Shown: in pieces, positions 7,143-16,114 of the stretch
Numbering within the stretch: position 1 is the first letter of the stretch
How the letters are laid out: each line of letters begins with the position of its first letter
Assembly (NCBI GenBank): GCA_937982565.1
Contig: CALJLN010000013.1
Location: forward strand, 1-64,000
Length of the DNA: 64,000 nucleotides
Direction of reading: 5' to 3'
DNA from: UBA2421 sp002343075
GTDB taxonomy: Bacteria > Planctomycetota > Phycisphaerae > Tepidisphaerales > Tepidisphaeraceae
The notes under the pieces: model-generated
What the model saw: the letters and a program-made list of their open reading frames with translations, nothing else
Database searches by the model: none
Told to the model about the DNA's origin: nothing
Translations under genes and position numbers: made by a program

Positions 7143-8648
7143 ATGTCGCGATTTTTTGCTGGCATTCGCACATCCATCAGCATCAAGCTGCTTTTGTTGT
7201 CCGAGCTGTTGCTGATCTTCACGGTGCTTCTCATCCTGTTGAGCGTGCTTCCGGAGATGCGCGGGCAGATTGTCGTTGACATTCAAAACCGGACTTTGGC
7301 CATCGCCAAGACGGCAGCGCTTCAGCTTGACGGCGACGCTCTCCACACCATCCGCACCCCCGCTGACGTGAACACCCCCGCGTTTGCGGAGCTGCGCCGG
7401 CAACTCATGCGGGCGCGCCTCGCCAATCAACTGGAGCAGGACAATATCTACACGTTCTATCTTGACCCGAGCAGCGCGGCGCGCGTGCGCTTCGGCGTGA
7501 TGACCCACCCAAAGCCGTTTGTCGGAGATGTCTATCCCATCCGGCAGGAGATGCTGCAGGTGTTCGCCAACGGCGCGGCCGCCGCTACCGAGCTTTACAC
7601 CGACGAGTTTGGGGAGTGGATCAGCGCGTACGCACCCATCTTTGATTCGCGCGGGGCGGTTGTAGGCATTCTGGACGTCAACGAAAAAGCAGACGCATAT
7701 TTTGCCAGCTATCACCGGGCGAAGTGGCTGGCGATTTCTCTGGCATCGCTGGTGCTCGTCGCGTCATCCATTATCGGCTGGATCATCGTCAGCAACGTGG
7801 TGATGAAGCCGATGCGAGCGGTTCATGCGGGCATGGACGCGTTACGGCGAAGCGAGTTCAACCATCGAGTGGAGCTGAAAACCGGCGACGAGTTTGAATC
7901 GCTCGGCGAGACTTTTAACAAGCTCGCGCGCGAGTTGAACGCGGCCCGCCGGGTGCAGGCGAGTTTCGCGCCACGAGACATACCCAGCCGCAATGGATGG
8001 GCGATTGCGGCACTGTGTCAGCCGTGCGACGCGACCGCTGGAGACTATGTTGACGCGTTTGAGCTTCCCGACGGGCGCATTGCGGTGGTCGTGGCCGATG
8101 TAACCGGTCACGGGCTGGCACCGGCGCTGCTGATGAGCGCGTGCCGGTCGACGTTGCGCGCGCTGGCCGGCTTAGACCTCTGCCCCGCCGACGTGGTGGA
8201 TCGGATCAACGCGATGATCATTCAAGATCTGACCGATGGCCGGTTTATCACCATGATTTTCGGCATTTTGGAAGGTGACGGGCGGTTTGTTTACTGCAAC
8301 GCCGGCCACGGCCCGGCCCTGGCGCTGTGCGCCGGGCGGGCACAGGTGCTGGCGGCACATCGCCCGCCGGTGGGGTTGGAGTGGCCGCGCGATCCGGGCG
8401 ACGCCGGCGAGTCGGTCATCACACTTCAGCCGGGCGGTCGGCTGCTGTTGGCCAGCGACGGCGTGACCGAGGCATTCAATGTGGAAAACGAACAGTTCGG
8501 CGAGGAGCGTCTGATAGAAATCGCCGCCGACACTGCCATCCCGCATGAGGAAGTCATCACCCGGCTCTCTGCGGCAGTGGTGCGTCATCGGGGCCTGCGC
8601 GAACAGGTGGACGACATCACGATCTTGTGCATCGACCGGGTTTCATAA
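7143..8648 (+). CDS. Membrane sensor SpoIIE/RsbU-type serine phosphatase with HAMP
   Basis: The order of parts is: first membrane helix at residues 14-36 (IKLLLLSELLLIFTVLLILL), a periplasmic sensor domain to about 198, second helix (LAISLASLVLVASSIIGWII), a HAMP domain (VVMKPMRAVHAGMDALRRSE), and a PP2C-like SpoIIE phosphatase domain from about 275. Metal-site motifs are GDYVDAF, VADVTGHG, NAGHGPA, LLLASDGVTEA and the ending DDITIL. Such enzymes dephosphorylate anti-anti-sigma (STAS) partners in partner-switching pathways in response to external signals. The gene begins 31 bases after ybaB on the same strand and could share its transcript. No anti-sigma or STAS gene is nearby. Confidence 0.93.
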   Translation: MSRFFAGIRTSISIKLLLLSELLLIFTVLLILLSVLPEMRGQIVVDIQNRTLAIAKTAALQLDGDALHTIRTPADVNTPAFAELRRQLMRARLANQLEQDNIYTFYLDPSSAARVRFGVMTHPKPFVGDVYPIRQEMLQVFANGAAAATELYTDEFGEWISAYAPIFDSRGAVVGILDVNEKADAYFASYHRAKWLAISLASLVLVASSIIGWIIVSNVVMKPMRAVHAGMDALRRSEFNHRVELKTGDEFESLGETFNKLARELNAARRVQASFAPRDIPSRNGWAIAALCQPCDATAGDYVDAFELPDGRIAVVVADVTGHGLAPALLMSACRSTLRALAGLDLCPADVVDRINAMIIQDLTDGRFITMIFGILEGDGRFVYCNAGHGPALALCAGRAQVLAAHRPPVGLEWPRDPGDAGESVITLQPGGRLLLASDGVTEAFNVENEQFGEERLIEIAADTAIPHEEVITRLSAAVVRHRGLREQVDDITILCIDRVS

Positions 8649-8690
8649 CCGTTTGACAGCACGCACAGTCATTTCGGTGAGCCGTCTTGT

Positions 8691-9644
8691 TCAGCCGTCA
8701 ATGATGACGCCGTTTTCGTCGAGGATCAGGTCGATTCCATTGCCGCCGTCGAACTCGTCGATGCCGCGGTCGAGGACGAGGGTGTCGTTACCGTCGTCGC
8801 CATTGACGATATCGATCAATCGGTCGTCGAAGCGCATGAGGTCGTTTCCGCTTCCGCCGAAAGCCTGGTCGCCGCCGTCATCGCCTCGCAGGGTGTCGTC
8901 GCCATCTCCGCCGTCGAGTGTGTCGGCCCCGCCGTTGCCGCGAAGGCTGTCGTTGTCGTCGCCTCCGAAGAGCCGGTCAGAGCCGCTCCCGCCGATGAGC
9001 GTGTCGTTGCCGGCGTCGCCCTGCAGGCGGTCTGGTTCTTCATTTCCATCGAGTTGATCGTTGCCCGCCCCGCCGTAAAGGCTGTCGCGGCCCTCTTTTC
9101 CGCCGAGGACATCATCGCCAGATTCTCCGTAGAGCCTGTCGCTTCCTGCGGCACCGTTGATGGTGTCGGCCCCGTCGCCGCCACGCACACTATCGCTGCC
9201 TCCGCCGGCGTTGATACTGTCATTACCCGCCTCGCCCCGGATGGTATCGCGGCCATTCAGCCCGCTGATGATGTCACCCCCCGCCCCGCCGAAGATGACA
9301 TCATTTCCAGCCGATCCGACGATGGTGTCATTGCCATCAAAACCATAGAGCCGCGCGCCGTTAAAGCCACCCGGCCCGCTGCTCAACCCGCTGATGTCGA
9401 TCCGGTCGTCGCCACCTAGGCCGCTGACAACAAGGCCACTCACGTCCACGAGGTTAAACCGGCGGATGGTCTGATTGATGACCACCTTCACCCGTGTGGG
9501 GTCTTCCAGATTATCGACGGAGATCAGATCGTCGGCGTCGGTTGCCTTCACCTGCAACTGGCCATCGATCAGCGCGATCGAGAGAAGCCGCCGCGGCTCA
9601 AGCGATTCCGACACGATTGGTGACGCTGAAGGCTGATGTTTCAT
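8691..9644 (-). CDS. RTX calcium-binding surface protein with LEPRRLLS motif
   Basis: The protein begins MKHQPSASPIVSESLEPRRL followed by LS. This N-terminal motif is found on many planctomycete extracellular proteins in place of a normal signal peptide. A short beta region follows (residues 20-90), then about a dozen glycine/aspartate nonapeptides (GGxGxDxx type) from about residue 95 to 280, which form a calcium-bound beta-roll. The C-terminus is short, with no enzymatic domain. ATG at 9644 is chosen because of GGGAGA upstream; a longer frame to 9779 would overlap the next gene. Its role is likely structural or adhesive. It is convergent with the phosphatase gene. Confidence 0.85.
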   Translation of the reverse strand: MKHQPSASPIVSESLEPRRLLSIALIDGQLQVKATDADDLISVDNLEDPTRVKVVINQTIRRFNLVDVSGLVVSGLGGDDRIDISGLSSGPGGFNGARLYGFDGNDTIVGSAGNDVIFGGAGGDIISGLNGRDTIRGEAGNDSINAGGGSDSVRGGDGADTINGAAGSDRLYGESGDDVLGGKEGRDSLYGGAGNDQLDGNEEPDRLQGDAGNDTLIGGSGSDRLFGGDDNDSLRGNGGADTLDGGDGDDTLRGDDGGDQAFGGSGNDLMRFDDRLIDIVNGDDGNDTLVLDRGIDEFDGGNGIDLILDENGVIIDG

Positions 9645-9706
9645 GGAATCTCCCGCAGACGTTGACGTTTGCTGCTCGGGGTGAACCCGTTTCGCGCGGG
9701 CGCAAC

Positions 9707-10168
9707 TTACTTTCGCTGCGGCAGCTTGATCGGCGGGGAAGCGGTGGTTCCCGGCTCGACTTTCACCCATTCGCGCCAAATGCCGGTTGAGAATGTCCCC
9801 GCGGAAAGAAGGTAGTCGCCGGGCGGGACGTTATCGATCTTGAACTTGCCGAAATCATTGGTCTCGGCGCGCCCGACGAGGACCATTTCGCCGGTTTCGG
9901 TGGGTTCGCGCACACCGGGCGTTGTGTAAACGGTAATCTCGCCCCCGGTGCTCAGCGTGCCGAGTGCGGGGGGCTGAAGCAGGCGTACTTCGATCTTTCG
10001 CGCGGGAAACGCCGCCGCGCTCATTACCGTAGACTCGACAGCCCCCGGCGGGCCGGTAGGCGCGGTCGCGTCCGGCGGCGGAGGATCATCTCCACAGCCG
10101 GCGAGAAGCGGCAACATCGCAACAAGAACCTTAAGCCCGCAGTGACGTAGGAATTCGGTACGCATCAT
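9707..10168 (-). CDS. Predicted lipoprotein with Ig/CNA-B-like fold
   Basis: A lipoprotein signal ends in VLVAMLPLLAGC, with Cys in the lipobox LAGC. After a Pro-rich spacer (GDDPPPPDATAPTGPPG) comes a single beta-sandwich of about 90 residues. Its pattern (GEITVYTTPG, VLVGRAETNDFGKFKIDNVP, PGDYLLSAG) is that of carboxypeptidase-regulatory-like or CNA-B domains: a T-D..G.F...VPPG.Y loop. The start at 10168 (MMRTEF) is preferred to the upstream ATG at 10231, which would put 21 charged residues before the signal. It is 62 bases upstream of the RTX gene on the same strand and may be cotranscribed with it. Confidence 0.75.
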   Translation of the reverse strand: MMRTEFLRHCGLKVLVAMLPLLAGCGDDPPPPDATAPTGPPGAVESTVMSAAAFPARKIEVRLLQPPALGTLSTGGEITVYTTPGVREPTETGEMVLVGRAETNDFGKFKIDNVPPGDYLLSAGTFSTGIWREWVKVEPGTTASPPIKLPQRK

Positions 10169-10565
10169 CTGTTCATGCGAAGATACCGTGACGACGGTTC
10201 GTTTCCACGGCAGCCGGAAGTGGAAAATCATCCTGATCGCGCAAAATGTGCGCCGATGCCCTCGAACAGTGCTAAAAATGTTGATTTTTCTGGTTTATAG
10301 GACGCCGACAATCGCTGAATTGTTTTGACTTGGATGTTGTACACAGGTAACTTTCTTCAGCCGCGCTCCGACCGGGGGTGCCGCCTGCACAGTGTGCGGG
10401 AGCGTGCTGTTTTGTTGTGTTTATGCGGCTCTGTACTGCGGCCGGGTGATTCGTCTGCCAGATTTGGCCGGATTTGTTTCACGACGGCGAAAGTATGAGC
10501 TGACATAAGAGTCGAGTGTTGTAAATACTGACTGCTGCGCGGCTTCCATCAAAGTTAGGCACCCT
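10169..10565. other. Intergenic region between divergent genes
   Basis: No gene is seen. The stretch is more AT-rich than its neighbours. A weak promoter-like pair for the downstream pseudopilin gene is TTGACT at 10325-10330 and TAACTT at 10348-10353 with a 17-base spacer; the second box is poor. Nothing else was identified. Confidence 0.4.
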
Positions 10566-11687
10566 ATGAATTTGCGCCATCCGACTTCCCGCCGTCGTTC
10601 CCGCGGGTTTACGCTGGTTGAGCTTCTGGTTGTGATCGGAGTTATCTCGATTCTGATTTCCATCCTTCTTCCCGTTGTGAGCAGGGCGCAAGATCAGGCG
10701 CGTTCGGCTGCCTGCAAGAGCAACCTGCGGCAGATTTACATCGCTGCGCAAATCTATGCCAAGGACAACAAGCAATCGCTTCCCTACGGCTTTCGGTTTT
10801 CCCCGAGCAGGAGCGACGGCAGCGGCTCCCCGGCATCTGCAAGCGTCTCGCCGTGGATTAGTTGGTTTACAACTCTCAACCGTACGATGGACCCGCGCGC
10901 TTACCCGGAACTGACCAACGGCTCTTCACAGGTCGGCGGTTTCATGGGCTATAAGATGTCGAAGGTGTTTCAGTGCCCTGGGGCCAACGATTTTCAGCAG
11001 CAGGTTCACTACTTTCAGAATAGCGTCGCCATGCCCCACCTCCCTTTGGAGCTAAAAAACGCCGCGGTGCGGACGGCAAGCGGTACGGTGATTAAATCAA
11101 TTCACTCCAAGCCGGCTACATTTCCCGACCTCTACAACGACAACGCGCTGTTTTGGGACACTCCCTTGTTCGCCACGATGAGCGACACCCGCGCATTTCC
11201 CTTTTTCGCCCCCCCGCAGAGCAACGAGTCCGAAGGCGCAAACGGTGTATTAGCAACAACTTACATCGACGAAGGCAGCCTGCGGTTGCCCCTGCAGCCG
11301 GAATTGCGGTTTCGCTATCCTGACCGAGACCTCTTCGCCGGCCGGGCGGATGGCGACTTTGTCCGGGGCGATCAGTCCATTTTTTTCCCCACCGACGAGC
11401 AGGCCGCTACTTGGGGAACGACCACGACGCCTCTGCGAACTTGGAATGTTGATCTCGGGGGCAATGTGATCTCGAACAAGTTTTACGGCAATATCCGCTT
11501 TCGCCATCAACGAAACAGCATCGCCAACGTCGCGTTCGCCGATGGCAGCGTGCAGGCGATGACCCTCAACAAATCGCGCGTCATCACCGGCGCGCGGGGC
11601 AAGTCGTACGAGACCACGTTCACGCGCAACATGCTTCGGACGAAGTGGCCAACGGGGTTCGGCCCGAGTGACCAAGTCTCGCCATAA
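10566..11687 (+). CDS. Type II pseudopilin-like protein (prepilin cleavage site, DUF1559-like)
   Basis: The N-terminus has the prepilin peptidase signature: basic leader RRRSRG, then FTLVELLVVIGVISILISIL with Glu at position +5 after the cleaved Gly. The following long helix (VVSRAQDQARSAACKSNLRQ) matches planctomycete pseudopilins. The C-terminal part has the H-x-DG signature as RHQRNSIANVAFADGS. These proteins occur in large paralogous families in planctomycetes; they are membrane-anchored and exposed outside the inner membrane, with no assigned function. No type II secretion genes are nearby. Confidence 0.92.
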   Translation: MNLRHPTSRRRSRGFTLVELLVVIGVISILISILLPVVSRAQDQARSAACKSNLRQIYIAAQIYAKDNKQSLPYGFRFSPSRSDGSGSPASASVSPWISWFTTLNRTMDPRAYPELTNGSSQVGGFMGYKMSKVFQCPGANDFQQQVHYFQNSVAMPHLPLELKNAAVRTASGTVIKSIHSKPATFPDLYNDNALFWDTPLFATMSDTRAFPFFAPPQSNESEGANGVLATTYIDEGSLRLPLQPELRFRYPDRDLFAGRADGDFVRGDQSIFFPTDEQAATWGTTTTPLRTWNVDLGGNVISNKFYGNIRFRHQRNSIANVAFADGSVQAMTLNKSRVITGARGKSYETTFTRNMLRTKWPTGFGPSDQVSP

Positions 11688-11806
11688 ATATTTGTTTTGC
11701 TGTAAGTTACGCAAAGCGCGTCGCGGCGCAGCCGGGGCAGGCCCGTGGGCTTGGGCGGTTGAAACTTTGCTCTTTCGGTGACGCTCTTTACACTGCCAAT
11801 CGAGGT

Positions 11807-12658
11807 ATGAACCTGAAATCCGGCATTCCGACCGTTGCTGACGTGGCACAATTGCAGGCCACGCCCACCTACAACGAATACACGGCCTACAACGCTGCGT
11901 TTCTCGCCCGGCACGCCGCCGCGCTTGATAAATATGGCAGGCACTGGGGCCAGGACCCGTTTGGCATGTGGAGCCGGCGGTACGAATACCCCTATGTGGG
12001 CGAAAAACTCCTCGCCCACGCCCGACTTCTGCAGACCGCCGACGGCGCACAGGCGATTAAGATTCTCGACGCGGGAAGTGGCGTAACCTTCTTAGATTAC
12101 TACATTTGCGATCAGATTTCGTCGGCGAGTGTGGTTTGCGTTGATTACGACAAGTCCTATCACGACATCTTCGCCGCCGTCAACGCCAATACCCCGGGGG
12201 CGCGCGTGCGTTTTGCGGAGGGCATGCTTCAGGATTTGAAGTTTGGCACCGGCGAGTTTGACAGCCTCGCCTGCCTGAGCGTGCTCGAGCACACCGACAA
12301 TTACGCGCAGATCATTAAGGAGTTCGCGCGGGTCGTGAAGCCAGCGGGCCAGTTGGTGCTGACGTTTGATCTCTCGCTCGACGGCAAGTTTCCGCTGTCA
12401 TATCAGCAAGCCGCCGACCTGCTCTCGCACGTTTCGGAATACTTCGCCATTCAGGAAATTGACGCGACCGCCGAGCTAGGCCGGATGAAGTCGCCCGACG
12501 GGCTGCTCACCACCGATTACGTTAAGCAAACCAACCCCGAGCTGCTGCCGTGGAAGTTTCCCCTGCTGAAAGGGGTGCATGATCTGGTCAAAGGTCACGG
12601 CTGGACCGGGGGCTTTCGCAGCAAGGCAGTATTCTGCCTGGATGCTCGACGGAAGTAG
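11807..12658 (+). CDS. Class I SAM-dependent methyltransferase
   Basis: The SAM-binding Rossmann region shows motif I as IKILDAGSGVTFLDYYI, the acidic residue of motif II in VVCVDYDKSYHD, and motif IV as FDSLACLSVLEHTDNYAQII, with the later LVLTFDLSLDGK strand. The N-terminal 80 residues (TPTYNEYTAYNAAFLARHAA) may define the acceptor. The length, about 283 residues, is normal for small-molecule or sugar methyltransferases. ATG at 11807 is chosen over TTG at 11759, with low certainty. The next four genes act on cell-surface glycans, so methylation of a surface sugar is plausible but unproven. Confidence 0.85.
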   Translation: MNLKSGIPTVADVAQLQATPTYNEYTAYNAAFLARHAAALDKYGRHWGQDPFGMWSRRYEYPYVGEKLLAHARLLQTADGAQAIKILDAGSGVTFLDYYICDQISSASVVCVDYDKSYHDIFAAVNANTPGARVRFAEGMLQDLKFGTGEFDSLACLSVLEHTDNYAQIIKEFARVVKPAGQLVLTFDLSLDGKFPLSYQQAADLLSHVSEYFAIQEIDATAELGRMKSPDGLLTTDYVKQTNPELLPWKFPLLKGVHDLVKGHGWTGGFRSKAVFCLDARRK

Positions 12659-12712
12659 ACGCCTTGAATGGTGGGCCGCTAACAGTATTTGGATCGCCGG
12701 TATGGAGCATCA

Positions 12713-12796
12713 GGCCGGGTAGTGAAGCCGGGGTAGCGAAGTCCGGGCAGAGAATTCCGGGCAATGAAAACCGGGTAGTGAAGTCCGGGCATTGAA
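12713..12796. repeat. Six 14-bp tandem repeats
   Basis: Six adjacent units of exactly 14 bases have the consensus (g/t/a)(g/t/a/c)CCGGG(C/T)A(g/a/t)(t/a)GAA, for example GTCCGGGCATTGAA at 12783-12796. The second unit carries GGGG and C at one site each. The period is not a multiple of three. The array starts 54 bases after the methyltransferase stop and ends nine bases before the next ATG, so it is in the leader of the GT39-like gene. Confidence 0.85.
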
Positions 12797-12804
12797 GGAC
12801 GTGA

Positions 12805-14898
12805 ATGCAGGGCAGTATCGATTCAGCCAGAAGCACCGCAGCGGCCGCCATCGGCAGAGGCTCGCCCGTGGCCATCTGGCATCGACACCCCCGCGCCGCC
12901 ACGCTGGCCAACTGGAAATTCTGTTCGCTCAGCATCGGGGTGTGTGCTGCACTGTTCATAGCGTTGTTTAACCCCTTCTGGGTACCGTCGGGGGATGGCG
13001 ATTTATATGTCTCGATCGCCCGCAGCATCGTTCAAGGCGAAGGGTTTAAGTTCAACGGCCAGTTCGTCAACATCTGCCCACCCGGCTGGCCGCTTGTGCT
13101 CGCCGGCGTGATGAAGATTTCTCCAACATTCGCGGCCTTTAAGGTCGTGACTATCTGCAGCATGCTGGCGTCGCTGGCAATCTGGTACTACGTGCTGGTC
13201 CGCATCACCAGCCCCCGCGGGGCCGCTGCGGTCGTGCTGCTGACTGCGGTGCTGTGCCACGTCTACTCGCTGACGTTCTGGACGCACTCCGAAGCGTTTT
13301 TCTGCGTCATATCTTCGCTTTCCATTCTCATTGCGCTTCAACTATCCGAACGGCGCGGCGGGCTTGCATGGCGTGTGCCCCTGCTCCTGCTCTTGTGCGC
13401 CGCAGGGGTGATGATTCGCTGGGCCGGCATTCTTCAGTTTCTTATTGTTTGCGCGGCGCTCATGAACGGCGCGCGCTTCTGGAGTGTTGCATCATTTCCG
13501 CGCTGGGCCGGGTCGCTTGCCTGCATCGCCGTCACGTTTTCGACGTTTCTCGTGCTGCGACATGTCCTTGCGCTCACGCCCGATCAGGAAGTGGCCCAGC
13601 GGGAAGTGGGCGCGGTTTTTGATGAGACCGTTGCCGCCACCCCGCGCCCGAGCGTCACCGCCGACGCCAAAAAGCTTGATCTGTTGAACACTGAAACCGG
13701 CAAGGATCGCACCCTCGCTGGCGAGCTATTGCGCCGTGCGGCCGATGCGGGAACCTGGTTCAGTTGGCTCTTCTGGCAGCCGGCCCGATTTGCATCGGCG
13801 GTGCCGGCGGCGGCGTGGCTGGGAATTGTCATCGGCTGGCTGGTCATTACCGCGCTCGGCGCGAAACTTCTCGATGCGATTCTGCAGCTGCAGTGGCTCT
13901 GGCTCGGGGTGGCGACTTACTGCGCCGTTTTGTGCATTAACTGGCCCAACGCCAATGCGCGCTATCTGGTGCCGATCGCCCCTCTCCTCTTCATTGGCGT
14001 GATTCAAGGTATTCGGCTGATGCTGATCGGGTCAATCGGCGGAGTGGGGCGCGATCGTGCGGTCGCCGTGGTGTTGATCATCGCTTCGCTGGCCATGGCG
14101 GTATCCGAGTGGGTGCTGCTGGGAAGGTTAGAAGCCACGCTGGTCGCTCTGACAATCGCCGCGGCCTGGATGCTGCGGCTGTGGGCCAGGTCTGGCCCGG
14201 CCGACCGCCCGGCACGGATCGGGCATCTTGCCGTCGTCACATTTGCGATGAGCGTGCTGCTAGTCAACGGCTCGCTCTACGCGATTGACCTGCGCATCGC
14301 GCGGAGCCACGACTTTTTTGCTCGCTACGAGGCTGGATTTAATGAAGATCTGATCCGCGCCTGCTATCAACTCAACCAGTCGGGCTTGCAGGATGCCGAA
14401 TTGGCCGTGGCCGAACGCTATGTCAACCTCGGCCGGGTGCGCAAGAGCAAGTATGCCGTCCGCGCCGCGGTGCTGCTGACCGGGCGGGCGGTGCAGACCG
14501 TGCGCGACAAGAATGCCGGCGAGCCAAAGATGGAACTGCTGAAATGGTGCCAGAAGCGGAAGGTGCAGTACTACCTTGACCAGCGCCCGAGCGTGCCGTG
14601 GCGCGTCTGGCATTTTATCCTTCCCCGATGGCTGAACGAGAAACTGGTGAAAGAAGGCCTCGGCCCCGACTCCGGGGGATGGGTGCTCTATCGCATTAAC
14701 ATCGAGCCTGTTCCCGTGCTGCCATACACCGCGCCGACCAATTTCGCGCAGACCACGCTGCAAGCCGTTTTCCCCCCGCGCATTCGCCCGCCGGGCACCC
14801 AGCCCGCCGATGCGCCGGGTGTGGAATATCGCCGGTCAGGCTCGAGGATCGACCTGCCTTCAGCGAAAAACTGGCCGCAACGCGTGCCGGGGATGTGA
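12805..14898 (+). CDS. GT39/ArnT-like membrane glycosyltransferase
   Basis: This is a large polytopic membrane protein of 697 residues. The first helix (about residues 40-56) is followed by a periplasmic loop with the acidic signature SGDGDLYVSIARSIVQGEGF (Asp 64 and Asp 66), as in PMT/ArnT-type transferases that use polyprenyl-phosphate sugars as donors. About ten further hydrophobic helices follow to residue 490, and the C-terminal 200 residues form a soluble domain. It likely transfers a sugar from a lipid carrier to a surface molecule in the periplasm. It precedes a GT9 enzyme, a flippase-like protein and a DPM1-like enzyme that could supply the polyprenyl-linked donor. Confidence 0.85.
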   Translation: MQGSIDSARSTAAAAIGRGSPVAIWHRHPRAATLANWKFCSLSIGVCAALFIALFNPFWVPSGDGDLYVSIARSIVQGEGFKFNGQFVNICPPGWPLVLAGVMKISPTFAAFKVVTICSMLASLAIWYYVLVRITSPRGAAAVVLLTAVLCHVYSLTFWTHSEAFFCVISSLSILIALQLSERRGGLAWRVPLLLLLCAAGVMIRWAGILQFLIVCAALMNGARFWSVASFPRWAGSLACIAVTFSTFLVLRHVLALTPDQEVAQREVGAVFDETVAATPRPSVTADAKKLDLLNTETGKDRTLAGELLRRAADAGTWFSWLFWQPARFASAVPAAAWLGIVIGWLVITALGAKLLDAILQLQWLWLGVATYCAVLCINWPNANARYLVPIAPLLFIGVIQGIRLMLIGSIGGVGRDRAVAVVLIIASLAMAVSEWVLLGRLEATLVALTIAAAWMLRLWARSGPADRPARIGHLAVVTFAMSVLLVNGSLYAIDLRIARSHDFFARYEAGFNEDLIRACYQLNQSGLQDAELAVAERYVNLGRVRKSKYAVRAAVLLTGRAVQTVRDKNAGEPKMELLKWCQKRKVQYYLDQRPSVPWRVWHFILPRWLNEKLVKEGLGPDSGGWVLYRINIEPVPVLPYTAPTNFAQTTLQAVFPPRIRPPGTQPADAPGVEYRRSGSRIDLPSAKNWPQRVPGM

Positions 14899-14950
14899 AT
14901 GATCGCGCTCCAAAATTCTCTGGCCGTGTGCGCGTGCATTCACCTCCGTA

Positions 14951-16090
14951 GTGAACAGCGGTAATCTGCGGCCAATGACTTCACCGAACGGTGCCACCTT
15001 CGTCATTCCCATCGTCGCGGGGATCGGCAACGCGCTGATGGCCGAGCCGATGGTGCGGCAGTTGCGCGCGGCGCGCAAAGGCAGCGTCATCAAGGTCATC
15101 GCCGCCACCCGACCGATGGCTGAGCCATTTCAACGGCTCCGCGGGGTGGACGTTTCGGTCTCTGGGAAAGGGGCGATGAAACTTTTTGGCGCCATGCGCG
15201 CCGCGGGGCCGATCGATTGCCTGATTGTCCCGTTCCCCTCCAACCGATGGCAATACAACCTGCTGGCGCGGCAGAGTCGGGCCGAACAAGTCATCATGCA
15301 CGCCTATCCCGCGCAGCATCGCGCCTGGTTGTCGAGCGTCGGCACGCGCGTGGAGGCAAAACGCGGCCTGCACGATGTCGTGCAAAACCTGCGGCTTCTC
15401 GAAGCGCTCGGACTGCAGCCGGACACCGCTGCGGGCCCGCGATTCGAACTTTCCCGCAACGATACCGACGCTGCCGCCGATTTGTTTCGCGCCAGCGGAA
15501 TCGAAGACCGGCGGCCGTTCATCGCCGTACACGCGGGCAGCGCCCGAACGATTCTCGCCGCGGCGAAACGCTGGCCCGCTGCAAAGTATGCAGCACTCGT
15601 GCGTGCACTACTTGAGCAGACGGGTATGGCAGTAGCGCTTCTCGAAGGACCCGACGAACGCGGTGTGGCGCGGGAGATTGTCGATCAGTTTTCTGCAGTC
15701 AGCGCGCTGACGGGGGCGCCCGTGGCAGGGGCTGCGCCGCGGCTGCACTGCCTCGAACTCGCAGGATCGCTCGGCGTGGCAGGCGCGGTGTTGCAACGGG
15801 CCAGGCTCTACGTCGGCACTGACAGCGGCCTGGCCCACCTTGCCGCCGCGGTGGGGACGCGCGCGGTCACACTCTTCGCCCCGGCCGACCCGCAGCGGGT
15901 TTGTCCGTTCGGCAACCATGATCTGGTCGTAAGGCCCGCAAAAGACTGTTCGCCGTGCTTCATGTATCCGTGGGAATCGACCAAACCAAAGATGCGCTGC
16001 TGCGAACCGTACTGCATTAACGAGATTTCGGTGGAAATGGTGATGGAGAAAGTGCGGCTGGCGATGCCACTGCACGCGGAACGTGTATGA
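14951..16090 (+). CDS. GT9 heptosyltransferase-like glycosyltransferase
   Basis: This GT-B fold enzyme resembles the ADP-heptose:LPS heptosyltransferases (WaaC/WaaF). The N-terminal FVIPIVAGIGNALMAEPMVR is the family start (GxGNxLxAxP). The C-terminal donor site includes FIAVHAGSA and LYVGTDSGLAHLAAAVGTRA followed by VTLFAPADPQRVCPFG. The tail has four cysteines (DCSPCFMY, RCCEPYCIN), which is common in this family. Length is normal. GTG at 14951 is used; ATG at 14975 is an alternative. Role: addition of a core sugar to lipopolysaccharide or another lipid-linked glycan on the cytoplasmic face. Confidence 0.88.
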   Translation: MNSGNLRPMTSPNGATFVIPIVAGIGNALMAEPMVRQLRAARKGSVIKVIAATRPMAEPFQRLRGVDVSVSGKGAMKLFGAMRAAGPIDCLIVPFPSNRWQYNLLARQSRAEQVIMHAYPAQHRAWLSSVGTRVEAKRGLHDVVQNLRLLEALGLQPDTAAGPRFELSRNDTDAAADLFRASGIEDRRPFIAVHAGSARTILAAAKRWPAAKYAALVRALLEQTGMAVALLEGPDERGVAREIVDQFSAVSALTGAPVAGAAPRLHCLELAGSLGVAGAVLQRARLYVGTDSGLAHLAAAVGTRAVTLFAPADPQRVCPFGNHDLVVRPAKDCSPCFMYPWESTKPKMRCCEPYCINEISVEMVMEKVRLAMPLHAERV

Positions 16091-16114
16091 GTATGCTGCA
16101 ATCGCCGATGAGGA

